This document shows positions 1 through 8,469 of a stretch of DNA of 64,000 nucleotides, piece by piece. A program made the position numbers and the translations under genes. The stretch lies in contig NZ_AP012322.1 of the NCBI RefSeq assembly GCF_001025155.1, positions 1,736,001 to 1,800,000 on the forward strand, written 5' to 3'. The stretch comes from Bifidobacterium angulatum DSM 20098 = JCM 7096. Its GTDB lineage: Bacteria; Actinomycetota; Actinomycetes; Actinomycetales; Bifidobacteriaceae. Every line of letters begins with the position of its first letter. The stretch's first letter is position 1. Below the pieces are notes generated by a model. It saw only the letters and a program-made list of their open reading frames with translations, was not told where the DNA came from and searched no databases.

Positions 1-25
1 GACCGGCATCGCACACTGACTGCAT

Positions 26-72
26 AATGGCAAGGGAAGAGCCCGGTATCCCCGGGCTCTTCCCTTGCCATT
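26..72. terminator. long GC-rich hairpin
   Basis: Perfect inverted repeat with arms 26-46 and 52-72 and a 5-nt loop. It has no long T run. It probably ends transcription of the gene to the left of the window. It also argues against the first ATG at 65 as start of the following gene, because that ATG lies inside the 3' arm. Confidence 0.7.
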
Positions 73-136
73 GGCGCTGCGTTGTGCCGCATCACACCCG
101 CGCACAGTTTTCCCAACCCATGACAGAAGGCATATT

Positions 137-1174
137 GTGAGACGAATTGTTGAGGCCGCCGGCGGCATCGTATACCGCAGACGCGCAAGCCAAGACGGCA
201 ACCCAGGCGAACTCGAAGTATGCCTGGTGCACCGCCCCAAATACGACGATTGGAGCTGGCCGAAAGGCAAACTCGACGCCAACGAATCGCATCGGCATGC
301 CGCAGTACGCGAAATCAGCGAAGAGACGGGCCTGCCGGTTGTGCTCGGCCCCTACCTGGACGACGTAGAATACCCGTTAAGCGACGAGGGGAAGAAGAAC
401 CGCAAGGCGAAAAGCACCGCTTCCGTACTCAAACATGTGAAGTTCTGGATGGCCACGCCGATCAGCACCGAGGACGATCGCAAACGGTCGGCGGCGTTCG
501 GCCCCGTGCACCGTGCGGACGTGGGCGAAATCAACTCGGTGCTCTGGCTCACCCCTGCCGAGGCACGCAAGAAACTCACCCATTCCACCGATAAGGACCT
601 GCTCGCCGTCTTTATGGATCGCATCAGCGAAGGAGCCGAACAGGCCGTCGCGTTCCTTGTGGTCCGTCACGGCAAGGCCGAGGCGCGCAAAGCATGGAAG
701 GGCGAGGAGGCCCATCGCCCGATCACCCCACGCGGCGCCGCATACGCGTTCGCGCTCAGCTACGAACTCGCCTGCTTCAACCCGACGAGACTCGTCTCAT
801 CACCTTGGATTCGCTGCCTGGAAACATTGGACATGTTCTCGTGGCAGACCCATCAGAGCATTGTTCACCTGCCGCAGCTCACCGAGGACGCGTTCGCGCA
901 GAACCCGCATACATCATGGGAATGCTTTTATACGGAAATGCTGAACGCGGTACGTTCCGGCACACCGACCGCGATCTGCATGCACAGGCCGGTCATCGGC
1001 GGCATGTTCGAGCATATGCGCGGCATCTGCGCCACGAAATCACTGGCCAAACAACTTATCGCCAAAACACCCTACATGGCCACCGGAACGGCCATCGCCG
1101 TATTCGCCATCCCGAAAAGCGATGGCACATTGACCATCATCGACCTGCAAAAGGTGGTACCGCTTGTCTACTAG
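137..1174 (+). CDS. NUDIX hydrolase / histidine phosphatase fusion (MutT1-like)
   Basis: Two-domain protein of 345 aa. The N-terminal NUDIX domain has a complete Nudix box of the form G-x5-E-x7-R-E-x2-E-E-x-G-L. The C-terminal half is a phosphoglycerate-mutase-type histidine phosphatase with the motif VVRHGKAE. Mycobacterial MutT1 has this architecture and hydrolyses 8-oxo-dGTP or diadenosine polyphosphates; that function is inferred here. I chose the GTG at 137 because AGAAGG lies 7 nt upstream, while the ATG at 65 lies in the upstream hairpin and gives a non-homologous N-terminus. The end overlaps the next gene by 11 nt, so the two are probably co-translated. Confidence 0.85.
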   Translation: MRRIVEAAGGIVYRRRASQDGNPGELEVCLVHRPKYDDWSWPKGKLDANESHRHAAVREISEETGLPVVLGPYLDDVEYPLSDEGKKNRKAKSTASVLKHVKFWMATPISTEDDRKRSAAFGPVHRADVGEINSVLWLTPAEARKKLTHSTDKDLLAVFMDRISEGAEQAVAFLVVRHGKAEARKAWKGEEAHRPITPRGAAYAFALSYELACFNPTRLVSSPWIRCLETLDMFSWQTHQSIVHLPQLTEDAFAQNPHTSWECFYTEMLNAVRSGTPTAICMHRPVIGGMFEHMRGICATKSLAKQLIAKTPYMATGTAIAVFAIPKSDGTLTIIDLQKVVPLVY

Positions 1175-1964
1175 ACCACAGGACCCCAGTTCCTCGAACT
1201 CCTCCGCCGCCGCAGCCGCGTCACGCGCCGCCCGCTACACCGTTAACGGCCCGGGATTCGCGTCGCTACGCACTTCGGGCACCGGCTTCGCCCCCGCACG
1301 TCTTGGGGCGTCACGCCCCTCACGCCCCGGCCAGTTAAGCCCGGCCGTTGCCGAGAATATCGCCGGAGGCATGGATCCGCAAGACATCAGCGAAATCAGC
1401 CACCTGTCCGCCGCGGCGCTGCTCGACCGCGTGCAGCACAGCGAGGACCCCGAGGTGGTCCACCGCGTGCTGACACTGGTAGAGACGGTCGGCGTGGACG
1501 AAATCGCCGAACTGTGGAGCAAATCGGAGCCCGATTCGCTGCCTGGCATCCTGTGGCGCCTGTATCTGCTACGCACCTGGATGCGTACACACCGCGACAG
1601 CATCGCGCGCCTGTGGCGCGTCGGCGAACCCGTGGCGACCAGCGCCTCCGCCATTGCCGGCGTGGATCAGGCGCCAACCGAAGAGGATATCGCACGAACC
1701 GCGGATTCGATTCTCTCCGGTGCGTTCACCGGCGATTTCGCCGTGGCGCTCGACCGTGCGGCCGCCTTCGTAGACGTGGTGACGCTTGGCTTGCGTATCG
1801 AAGCGAAAATCATGATAACCAAAGCAGTGCAGATGCACCCCGAATCGGAAAAGCAGATACGCACGAAGGCGGCACGACTGCTGCACACGGCCGGCAATCT
1901 GAGCGTGACTGCAAAGGATTTCCATCACGGCGCCGCGCTGTGGCGGTGTGGCAAACTCGAATAG
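1164..1964 (+). CDS. conserved hypothetical protein
   Basis: 266 aa starting at a TTG that overlaps the 3' end of the NUDIX gene. The first ~60 residues are Ser/Ala/Pro-rich and probably disordered. The rest is acidic and helical with no recognisable catalytic motif, signal peptide or membrane segment. An internal ATG at 1372 gives a compact ~197-aa protein and could be the true start. The overlap with the NUDIX gene suggests one transcript. I do not recognise the family and assign no function. Confidence 0.65.
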   Translation: MSTRPQDPSSSNSSAAAAASRAARYTVNGPGFASLRTSGTGFAPARLGASRPSRPGQLSPAVAENIAGGMDPQDISEISHLSAAALLDRVQHSEDPEVVHRVLTLVETVGVDEIAELWSKSEPDSLPGILWRLYLLRTWMRTHRDSIARLWRVGEPVATSASAIAGVDQAPTEEDIARTADSILSGAFTGDFAVALDRAAAFVDVVTLGLRIEAKIMITKAVQMHPESEKQIRTKAARLLHTAGNLSVTAKDFHHGAALWRCGKLE

Positions 1965-2080
1965 TGCGTATACTGTTGTCTGCGCCGGGCCGTGCTTAAG
2001 CCCCGGGCTCCATTTTTTGCCGCTGCGAGCGGCCTTTGCGCCGACAGGCGCTTTCATGGTTCGGCGCATTTACACTTCCA

Positions 2081-2108
2081 CTCCCCCGCACCTGTGCAGG
2101 GGAGTTTT
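2081..2108 (+). terminator. rho-independent terminator
   Basis: GC-rich stem (CTCCCC...GGGGAG with one internal mismatch) immediately followed by TTTT. It lies about 115 nt after the hypothetical gene and ends the NUDIX transcript. Confidence 0.75.
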
Positions 2109-2164
2109 GTTATGCCTGTTCATTGCCGCCGCGTCTCAGCAGATGCAACGCATGCCGGCCACGC

Positions 2165-2401
2165 TCACACCAGTCGAGTGCCGCGCCTGCGCGAGGAATC
2201 GCCGTATTTGCGGTATGCCGCGTACGAGACCACGGCCAGACCGGCGATCAGCACGCCGGCAATCAGCACGCCGGCGATCAGCACGCCGCGCATCGTCTCG
2301 CCGCCGGTGAAGGGCAGATCGTTCACCTTCGCCGTGCACTGTCTGAGTTCGCCGCTCACATTGCCGGCACCATCAGCTTTGATCTCCTCCAGCTGCGCCA
2401 T
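2165..2401 (-). pseudogene. orphan LPXTG-like sorting-signal fragment
   Basis: A 78-aa open frame whose C-terminus looks like a cell-wall sorting signal: LPFTGGE, a hydrophobic stretch, then a positively charged tail (RKYGDSSRRR). The hydrophobic part is built from a repeated VLIAG unit encoded by three 15-bp repeats at 2241-2285. No export signal precedes it, no strong ribosome site precedes the ATG at 2401, and it sits just behind ubiB. It is most likely the surviving 3' end of a sortase-anchored surface protein. A translated small membrane peptide cannot be excluded. Confidence 0.5.
2241..2285. repeat. three tandem 15-bp repeats
   Basis: Units CCGGCGATCAGCACG at 2241 and 2271 and a one-base variant at 2256. 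They are in frame and encode repeated GVLIA units in the hydrophobic segment of the LPFTG fragment. Confidence 0.85.
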
Positions 2402-2436
2402 GGTGCCGACCGGATCTTTGGAGAGCTGCCAGCCGC

Positions 2437-4161
2437 TCAGCGTTTGCGTTTGCGCCCCTTGATCAGAATGTCGAGCACAATCCAACAGCCCAGAACGAAC
2501 GCCACGATATAGCCCATGAACCCGACGATCGGAATGCCGAACACCACCGGCTTGATACCCGCGTAGTACACAATGGACGAGCCGATGAACAACCCCACCA
2601 CAATCAGCGCCATGGTCAGCCTGTTCACCATATCCGACAGCTGCTGGAACGGTTCCTCGGAGCCGACCAGCTCCATATTGACGCGCAACTTGCCACGAGT
2701 GAGCATCCGCGTGGCATGCTTCAGCTCGGTCAGGGCCGACAGCGTGCTGTGCAACGCCTGCCGGCCTTCGATGGCCAGCGACTTCGCCTCCTTCTTGACC
2801 ATGGTCTCCCGGCTTTCCGAAGAGGCGATGTGATCGGGGATGATCTGAATCATATTGACGTTGGGAATGAACTCATCCAGCAGCCCCTCCAACGTGATCA
2901 GTGCACGCCCCACCGTGGTGATGCTGCTCGGTATCTCGATGCCATGACGGGCGGCAAGCTGGGTGAGCGAGGCAAGGAACGCGGCGATATCCAGCTCGGC
3001 CAGATCGACCTTGCCGTATTCCTGCACGACCATGTCAAGATCGTCAAGCAACGCTGGGTAATCCTCGGCATCCGGACTCGTGTTGGCGAAGCGCAGCAGG
3101 CTGTCCGCCAAAGCCGGCGAATCCTGCTGGGCGACCGCGAAGAGCATATCCTTGAGCACGGTGCGGGTGCGCTGATCCAAACGCCCCGTCATACCAAGGT
3201 CGATAAGCACAATCTGCCCGCCGCGCACGATAATGTTGCCCGGGTGCGGGTCGGCATGGAAGAAGCCCTCGTCCAGAATCTGCGTGGCGTAATTGTCGAC
3301 CAGCTTGGTGCCAATCTCCTTCAGATCGTAGCCGGCCGCGAGCAGCTGCTTGGGGTGCGAGACGGAAATGCCGTCGATGTAATCCATCACCACCACATGC
3401 TCGGTGCACAACTCCGGGTAGGGCGCCGGGCAATCCATGTACTTGTATGGCTTTGAAAACCGCTTGAACGCGGCCAGATTACGCGCCTCGACCAGCGAAT
3501 CGGTCTCCGCTTCGAAGGTGTCCCACAGTTCCTCGACCACACCCTTGAAATCGACGATCTGCGCATCGGGGAACAGTTTCGCGGCCACCTTGGCCAGCGA
3601 GCGCATGATCGACACGTCCTGCGCCATGGTTTCGCTCACGCCTGGGCGCTGCACCTTCACGGCCACGTCCTCGCCGGTCACCAGGGTGGCGCGATGCACC
3701 TGAGCCAGGGAGGCCGAGCCCAACGGCTTGGAGTCGATGTGGGAGAAGATCTCCTCGATGGGTCTGCCGTATTCCTCGGCGAGCGTGTCGATCACCACCT
3801 GGTAGGGCATGGGGTCGGCGTCGGCGCGCAGTTTGGACAGTTCGTCGCAGAAGGATTGCGGCAGCATTTCGGAACGCATCGACAGGATCTGCCCGACTTT
3901 GACGAAGGTGGGTCCGAGCGCTTCGAACATGAGGCGCATCTTGACGGGTGTCAGGCCGTGGAAGATGTCGAACTGCCTGGCGATATGGATGATCTGGTTC
4001 AGCCGCTTCACCTTGCCGCGCCTGGTCAGATGGTAGCGCTCGGAGAAGCTGTCTCGACGCAAGCCGAACAGCGAGAAGGTCTCCCCTTCCCGCTGCACGG
4101 TTCGTTCAAGATCCACCGTATCCGTTGCGGATTCGGCGGGCTGTGGCGTGGAATCGCTCAC
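2437..4161 (-). CDS. ubiB: ABC1/UbiB/AarF family atypical kinase
   Basis: 574 aa. It has the family signatures: the KxGQ motif (FVKVGQ, about residue 90), the Ala-rich nucleotide loop (GSASLAQVHRA), a VAVKVQRPG lysine, the catalytic ADPHPGNI segment and LIDLG in place of DFG. Two hydrophobic segments end the protein (about 515-565), which anchor family members to membranes. Bifidobacteria are not known to make ubiquinone, so the substrate is unknown and a lipid-related role is inference. The ATG overlaps the stop of the upstream phasin-like gene (ATGA), so the two are co-translated. Confidence 0.9.
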   Translation of the reverse strand: MSDSTPQPAESATDTVDLERTVQREGETFSLFGLRRDSFSERYHLTRRGKVKRLNQIIHIARQFDIFHGLTPVKMRLMFEALGPTFVKVGQILSMRSEMLPQSFCDELSKLRADADPMPYQVVIDTLAEEYGRPIEEIFSHIDSKPLGSASLAQVHRATLVTGEDVAVKVQRPGVSETMAQDVSIMRSLAKVAAKLFPDAQIVDFKGVVEELWDTFEAETDSLVEARNLAAFKRFSKPYKYMDCPAPYPELCTEHVVVMDYIDGISVSHPKQLLAAGYDLKEIGTKLVDNYATQILDEGFFHADPHPGNIIVRGGQIVLIDLGMTGRLDQRTRTVLKDMLFAVAQQDSPALADSLLRFANTSPDAEDYPALLDDLDMVVQEYGKVDLAELDIAAFLASLTQLAARHGIEIPSSITTVGRALITLEGLLDEFIPNVNMIQIIPDHIASSESRETMVKKEAKSLAIEGRQALHSTLSALTELKHATRMLTRGKLRVNMELVGSEEPFQQLSDMVNRLTMALIVVGLFIGSSIVYYAGIKPVVFGIPIVGFMGYIVAFVLGCWIVLDILIKGRKRKR

Positions 4162-4424
4162 TCGGCCTGCTCGCCTTGTTCGTCATCGGCCTTGGCAGCG
4201 GCCCTGTCGGCGGCTTCGGCGGCGGTGGCCTTCGCGTCGTCCACGACTTCGCTCACCTTGCGTTTGAGCTCGGTGTTCAGCGCTTTGCCCTGTTCGACGG
4301 TGATCTCGCCTTTCTTGACGAGTTCGTCCACGATTTCGCTGCTCTTCTCGTATGTGGTGGCCAAGGCGCCAATGCCGGCCAGAACGATCTTGCGCAGGCC
4401 GTCGCCCAGATTGAGATCAGCCAT
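4158..4424 (-). CDS. phasin-like small helical protein
   Basis: 88 aa. I chose the ATG at 4424 because AAGGAGG precedes it by 7 nt. After a short Gly-containing start (residues 1-20) the sequence is a long charged amphipathic helix rich in Glu, Lys and Ala, as in small phasin-family proteins. The stop overlaps the ubiB start by 4 nt. Small phasin-like proteins beside UbiB kinases occur elsewhere, which suggests a membrane-surface partner. That role is inference. Confidence 0.7.
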   Translation of the reverse strand: MADLNLGDGLRKIVLAGIGALATTYEKSSEIVDELVKKGEITVEQGKALNTELKRKVSEVVDDAKATAAEAADRAAAKADDEQGEQAE

Positions 4425-4551
4425 GATGCCCTCCTTGTTGCAGTGTGGGTGCGGCCGCATGCCGCATCGCTACGTTCTAGCCTACCGCACCGAATCGGCG
4501 CGGGCTTATGAACAAAACGCCGGGATTGTCAGGCCGACACCATTGAGGCGA

Positions 4552-5301
4552 TCAGCGCGGCCTGAACGCGGCGACCTCGCGGGCTTTGGCACAGTAGTTG
4601 TCAAGCCGTGCGAGCTCGTCACGCTGGGCGTCGGTCTGCTCCGACAGGTCGAAGCCGCCGTACCGGCGTTCCACTGCGGTGCGGATCAGAAAATCGCTGA
4701 TCGCCGGGTTCTTCGGCAGCAGCGAACCGTGCATGTAGCTGCCGATCATGTTGTGCACGCGTGCGCCTTCGGTGCCGTCCTCGCCGTTGTTGCCCAGGCC
4801 TTCGCCCACGGTGCCGAGCGGCTTGACCCCTTCGCGCAGGAAGGTCTGGCCGGAATGGTTCTCGTAGCCGATGATGCTGCCGAAATCCTCGGATTGTTCG
4901 ACCAGATTGCCGATGCGTCGCACGTCGCTGCCCACGGTGTACGCGCCGATCACGCCGATGCCGTCCAGCCTGGTGCCGTCCACGGTTTCGAAGTATTCGC
5001 CGAACAGCTGGTACAGGCCGCAGATCATGAGCATCGGCACGCCCTGCTCCACCAGTGAGCGCAGCAGATCGGCACGGGCGAACAGGTCCGTGATGATCTT
5101 TTTCTGGCCGGTGTCCTGGCCTCCGCCACCAAGCACCATATCGGCGTGCTGAGGCCACGGGTCGCCCTGGTTGACCAGGTGCACCTGCGGATCGTACCCG
5201 TACAGGCGCAGGCGGCGTGTGATGGCGAGCACGTTGCCGGTATCGCCGTAGATGTTCATATCCTTGGGGTATAGGGATACGATGTCGATCTGTTTGCTCA
5301 T
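4552..5301 (-). CDS. gatD: lipid II isoglutaminyl synthase, glutamine amidotransferase subunit
   Basis: 249 aa CobB/CobQ-type class I amidotransferase. The catalytic Cys is in MLMICGLYQLFG (about residue 93) and the conserved His is in the ENHSGQTFL stretch. With MurT it transfers amide nitrogen from glutamine to the D-Glu of lipid II, giving D-isoglutamine in peptidoglycan. The start at 5301 overlaps the murT stop (ATGA), the usual murT-gatD pairing. The longer upstream in-frame extension lies inside murT and is not used. Confidence 0.93.
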   Translation of the reverse strand: MSKQIDIVSLYPKDMNIYGDTGNVLAITRRLRLYGYDPQVHLVNQGDPWPQHADMVLGGGGQDTGQKKIITDLFARADLLRSLVEQGVPMLMICGLYQLFGEYFETVDGTRLDGIGVIGAYTVGSDVRRIGNLVEQSEDFGSIIGYENHSGQTFLREGVKPLGTVGEGLGNNGEDGTEGARVHNMIGSYMHGSLLPKNPAISDFLIRTAVERRYGGFDLSEQTDAQRDELARLDNYCAKAREVAAFRPR

Positions 5302-6683
5302 CTGCCCACCCCCGCATCGGAGACTTCGGTGATATGCCCAAGCACGGCACGCGCCTTGAGCATGGCGGTGTACGTGCAATACATGTGTTTCGGTTTGCCT
5401 GGATTAGCGGTTACGAATTCGGTGACGGCGTGTTCGAAGTCGGTATCGACCTTGGCCACCGGCACCTCCTCGTAGCCCAGCCGCAATGCCATATCCCACG
5501 CGCGTACGCCCGACACCATGGCGACGCCAGCCGTACGCAGCGAGGTGAAGTCCACGTCCCACAGCCAGCTCATGTCACGCCCGTCGGCGTATTCGTCGTT
5601 GATGGCGATCATGGTGTCGCAACGTTCCGGCGCGAACGAGGCGAGCGACAGTCTGAATCCCATGGGGTTCTTGACCAGCAGCAGTTCCACCGGCGAACCG
5701 TTGACCTCAATCACTTCGCCTCGGCCGAAGGCCGGGGTGACGCCGGATACGGCCTTGATCAGCGCGTCCGCGTCGCTGCGCATCGCCGTTTGCGGCACGT
5801 CGGCGGCGACGGCGCGCACCAGGGCGAGCGCGGCGGCGGCATTGTACAGGTTGTAGACGCCTTCGAGTTTGACGGCGGTATCGTGGTTGTGCCCGTCCAT
5901 CAGGAAGGTGGCCGCATGGTCGCGCACTTCCACCAATGTCACGTCGGCGCAATGCTCGTTTGCGGGCATCTGCCCGGGCTGTGCCTGTTCCGCGTCGCCG
6001 GCGTTCCCGGCGGCGGTCGCTGCGGTCTCTGCATGCCCTGCGATCTTGGCCGCGCCGGTGAGTTCGGCGTTCATCTCGTCATCGGTCGGGAAATAGTGCT
6101 TCAGCGCCTTCGCCAAACCGAAATACCTGACGGCCGTGTCGTGCGGCACCTTGCCGGCGAGCGCGGCGATGCGCGGATCCTCGCGGTTGAGCACCACGGT
6201 TCCAGTGGTCGCTTCGGCCACGTGCCCGAGGAGGCGTGCGGTGTTGTCGATTTCGCCGAATCGGTCGAGTTGGTCGCGCATCACGTTGAGCAGCAGACTG
6301 TACCGGGGTTTGACCTGCTTGACGAAGTGCACGGCATAGGCTTCGTCGAGTTCCAGCACGGCGATATCGGCGTTCAGTTTGCCGGTCAGGCTCACTTCGG
6401 TGAGCAGTGCGGAGACCACGCCACGGGTGAAGTTCGAGCCGGTGGGGTTGGTGAATACCCGCAATCCCAGGTCGCTGAGCATGGAGGCGACCATGCGCGT
6501 GGTGGTGGTTTTGCCGTTCGTGCCAGAGACCAGCACCACACCGTAGGGCAGTTGGCTTAGGGTGCGGGCGAGGAATCCGGGGTCGATGCGTTCGACGACT
6601 TTGCCTGGCAGGGCGCTGCCGCCGTGATGGGTCAGGCGTGCGAGATGGCGTACGCATCGCCCTATGGCTACTGTTGCGAACAA
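5298..6683 (-). CDS. murT: lipid II isoglutaminyl synthase, Mur-ligase subunit
   Basis: 461 aa Mur-ligase-like protein. The P-loop VLVSGTNGKTTTTR (about residue 50) is followed by the central ligase domain and a C-terminal DUF1727-type domain. It activates the lipid II glutamate with ATP for amidation by GatD. It starts at a TTG, supported by AGGAG about 9 nt upstream; the Shine-Dalgarno lies inside the last codons of dnaB, so translation is probably coupled. A ~35-residue Ala-rich stretch near residue 205 looks like a lineage-specific insertion. Confidence 0.92.
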   Translation of the reverse strand: MFATVAIGRCVRHLARLTHHGGSALPGKVVERIDPGFLARTLSQLPYGVVLVSGTNGKTTTTRMVASMLSDLGLRVFTNPTGSNFTRGVVSALLTEVSLTGKLNADIAVLELDEAYAVHFVKQVKPRYSLLLNVMRDQLDRFGEIDNTARLLGHVAEATTGTVVLNREDPRIAALAGKVPHDTAVRYFGLAKALKHYFPTDDEMNAELTGAAKIAGHAETAATAAGNAGDAEQAQPGQMPANEHCADVTLVEVRDHAATFLMDGHNHDTAVKLEGVYNLYNAAAALALVRAVAADVPQTAMRSDADALIKAVSGVTPAFGRGEVIEVNGSPVELLLVKNPMGFRLSLASFAPERCDTMIAINDEYADGRDMSWLWDVDFTSLRTAGVAMVSGVRAWDMALRLGYEEVPVAKVDTDFEHAVTEFVTANPGKPKHMYCTYTAMLKARAVLGHITEVSDAGVGR

Positions 6684-6689
6684 AAGGGA

Positions 6690-8114
6690 TCACACTCCTT
6701 GCGCGTAGTCCTGTGGCATGTCCTTGAACTTCGATGTTGCGCCAAGGAACGCCAGATGGAAGGTTTCGGTCGGACCGTTACGGTGCTTGGCCATGATGAT
6801 GTCGGCCTCGCCCGGTCTGTCTTCCTTATCGTAGAAGTCGGGTCTGTGCACCAGGAACACCACGTCGGCGTCCTGTTCGATCGAGCCGGATTCACGCAGG
6901 TCGGACAGCTGCGGCTTCTTGTCGTTGCGCATTTCCGGGCCACGGTTCAGCTGGCTCAATGCCACCACCGGCACCTCAAGCTCCTTGGCGAGCAGTTTGA
7001 GCGCACGGGAGAAGTCGGAGACCTCCTGCTGGCGGCTTTCTACCTGCTTGCCCGAGGTCATGAGCTGCAGGTAGTCGATGACGACGAGCTTCAAATCATT
7101 GGTCTGCTTGAGTCGGCGGCATTTCGCACGAATCTCCATCAGACTCATATTCGGCGAATCGTCGATGAATAGCGGGGCGTTGTCGAGCTTGGACCAGAAG
7201 TTGTTCAGGGTGGCCCACCGGTCGGGGGTGATTTCGTCGGCGCGGCGCAATGCGCCGAGCGGAATGTCGGTTTCGGCGGAGATGATGCGCTGCGCAAGCT
7301 CCACCTTGCTCATTTCCAGGCTGAACACGATGGTGGTCAGTTGGTGGTGCAGCGCGGCCGCGCGGGCGAAGTCGATGCCGAGCGTGGACTTACCCATGGC
7401 CGGTCGGCCTGCCACGACGACCATCTGGCCGGGTTGTAGGCCTTGGGTCAGGTCGTCGATGTCACGGAAGCCTGTCGGCACGCCTTTGTTGACCAGTCCC
7501 TGCTGCAACTGGTCGATCTGGTCGAGCGCGTCATGCACCACCGGCCCGATGGCGGTGTAGTCCTGCCGTACCTTGCCCACGGACATCTCGTAGACCTCGG
7601 ATTGTGCGAGGTTGACCACGTCTTCAGCCTGCGAGCCTTCGGCCGAGTAGCCGAGCTGCGCGATTTTGGTGCCGGCTGCGATCACGTTGCGCAGGATGGC
7701 ACGTTGATGCACGATTTCGGCGTAGAACGTGGCGTTGGCCGCCGTAGGCACGGATGCGACGAGCGAATGCAGGTAGTCGGTGCCGCCCACCTTGTCGAGG
7801 TCGCCGTGCTTCATCAGCTCGTTGGCGACAAGCACGGCGTCCACCGGCTGCGATGCGGAGAAGAGGTTGATGATGGCCTCGTAGATGGTCTGATGCTTGG
7901 GCTGGTAGAAGTCGGTGACCTCGATCATCTGGCTGACCTCGCCGATGGCGTCCTTGCTCATCAGCATGCCGCCCAGCACCGCCATCTCGGCATCGTCATC
8001 GTGCGGGGGCACACGGTCGAATAGTGGATCACGCACCGGCGTGCCTGTTCTGCCGGGCACATAGCCGCCGGCTGCGTCGTCTTGCATATCGTCTTCCCAA
8101 GGTTCCTGAGCCAT
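6690..8114 (-). CDS. dnaB: replicative DNA helicase DnaB
   Basis: 474 aa. The N-terminal DnaB domain (PPHDDDAEMAVLGGML) is followed by the RecA-like helicase domain with Walker A GRPAMGKSTL, the SLEMS motif, Walker B LVVIDYLQLM and the C-terminal SDLRESGSIEQDAD arginine-finger region. No intein is present. I took the ATG at 8114; an in-frame extension to 8234 runs into the DnaA-box region and is not family-like. It is first in a dnaB-murT-gatD transcription unit, with 6 nt to murT. Confidence 0.95.
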   Translation of the reverse strand: MAQEPWEDDMQDDAAGGYVPGRTGTPVRDPLFDRVPPHDDDAEMAVLGGMLMSKDAIGEVSQMIEVTDFYQPKHQTIYEAIINLFSASQPVDAVLVANELMKHGDLDKVGGTDYLHSLVASVPTAANATFYAEIVHQRAILRNVIAAGTKIAQLGYSAEGSQAEDVVNLAQSEVYEMSVGKVRQDYTAIGPVVHDALDQIDQLQQGLVNKGVPTGFRDIDDLTQGLQPGQMVVVAGRPAMGKSTLGIDFARAAALHHQLTTIVFSLEMSKVELAQRIISAETDIPLGALRRADEITPDRWATLNNFWSKLDNAPLFIDDSPNMSLMEIRAKCRRLKQTNDLKLVVIDYLQLMTSGKQVESRQQEVSDFSRALKLLAKELEVPVVALSQLNRGPEMRNDKKPQLSDLRESGSIEQDADVVFLVHRPDFYDKEDRPGEADIIMAKHRNGPTETFHLAFLGATSKFKDMPQDYAQGV

Positions 8115-8262
8115 GGTTCCCCAGTATAGGAGAGGTGCGGGAAGGTGGCCGCGGGTTGGCGCAAAGCAGCGGGAAGCCCTCACGGAAACGCACATTGACG
8201 GTATGCATATATGAATGGAAGTTGAACATCGCATGACAAACGCAACACGCGCGGACCATGAA

Positions 8263-8377
8263 TGTGGATAGAAATTTTAGTTATCCACATTTCGGGGATA
8301 ACTGTGTGGATAACGTATGCGGTTTTCCACATAGTGGGGATAAGTCGGTGTATAACATGAGGATAACTTTTCCACAA
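8263..8377. promoter_or_regulatory. DnaA-box cluster upstream of dnaB
   Basis: The 355-nt gap between dnaB and glnD holds two perfect DnaA boxes: TTATCCACA at 8281-8289 and TGTGGATAA at 8305-8313. Near-matches with one mismatch start at 8263, 8322, 8335, 8358 and 8369. The segment is AT-richer than its surroundings. It could regulate dnaB through DnaA, or titrate or reload DnaA. No dnaA or dnaN gene flanks it, so it is not the textbook oriC arrangement. Confidence 0.75.
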
Positions 8378-8469
8378 TGATCAGCCGAGTTGCAGAAATG
8401 CACATTCCATGGTAAATCGTTCGACGTATTCACCAAAACCCTTATTTTCCAACCATTTTGCCCTGCCAG

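Noticed and set aside
65..136. N-terminal extension of the NUDIX protein from ATG 65
   Set aside because: The ATG lies inside the upstream terminator hairpin; GTG 137 has a good ribosome site and matches the domain start.
8263..8377. Chromosomal replication origin oriC
   Set aside because: dnaA, dnaN and recF are not adjacent. The boxes alone do not prove an origin, so only a DnaA-box cluster is claimed.
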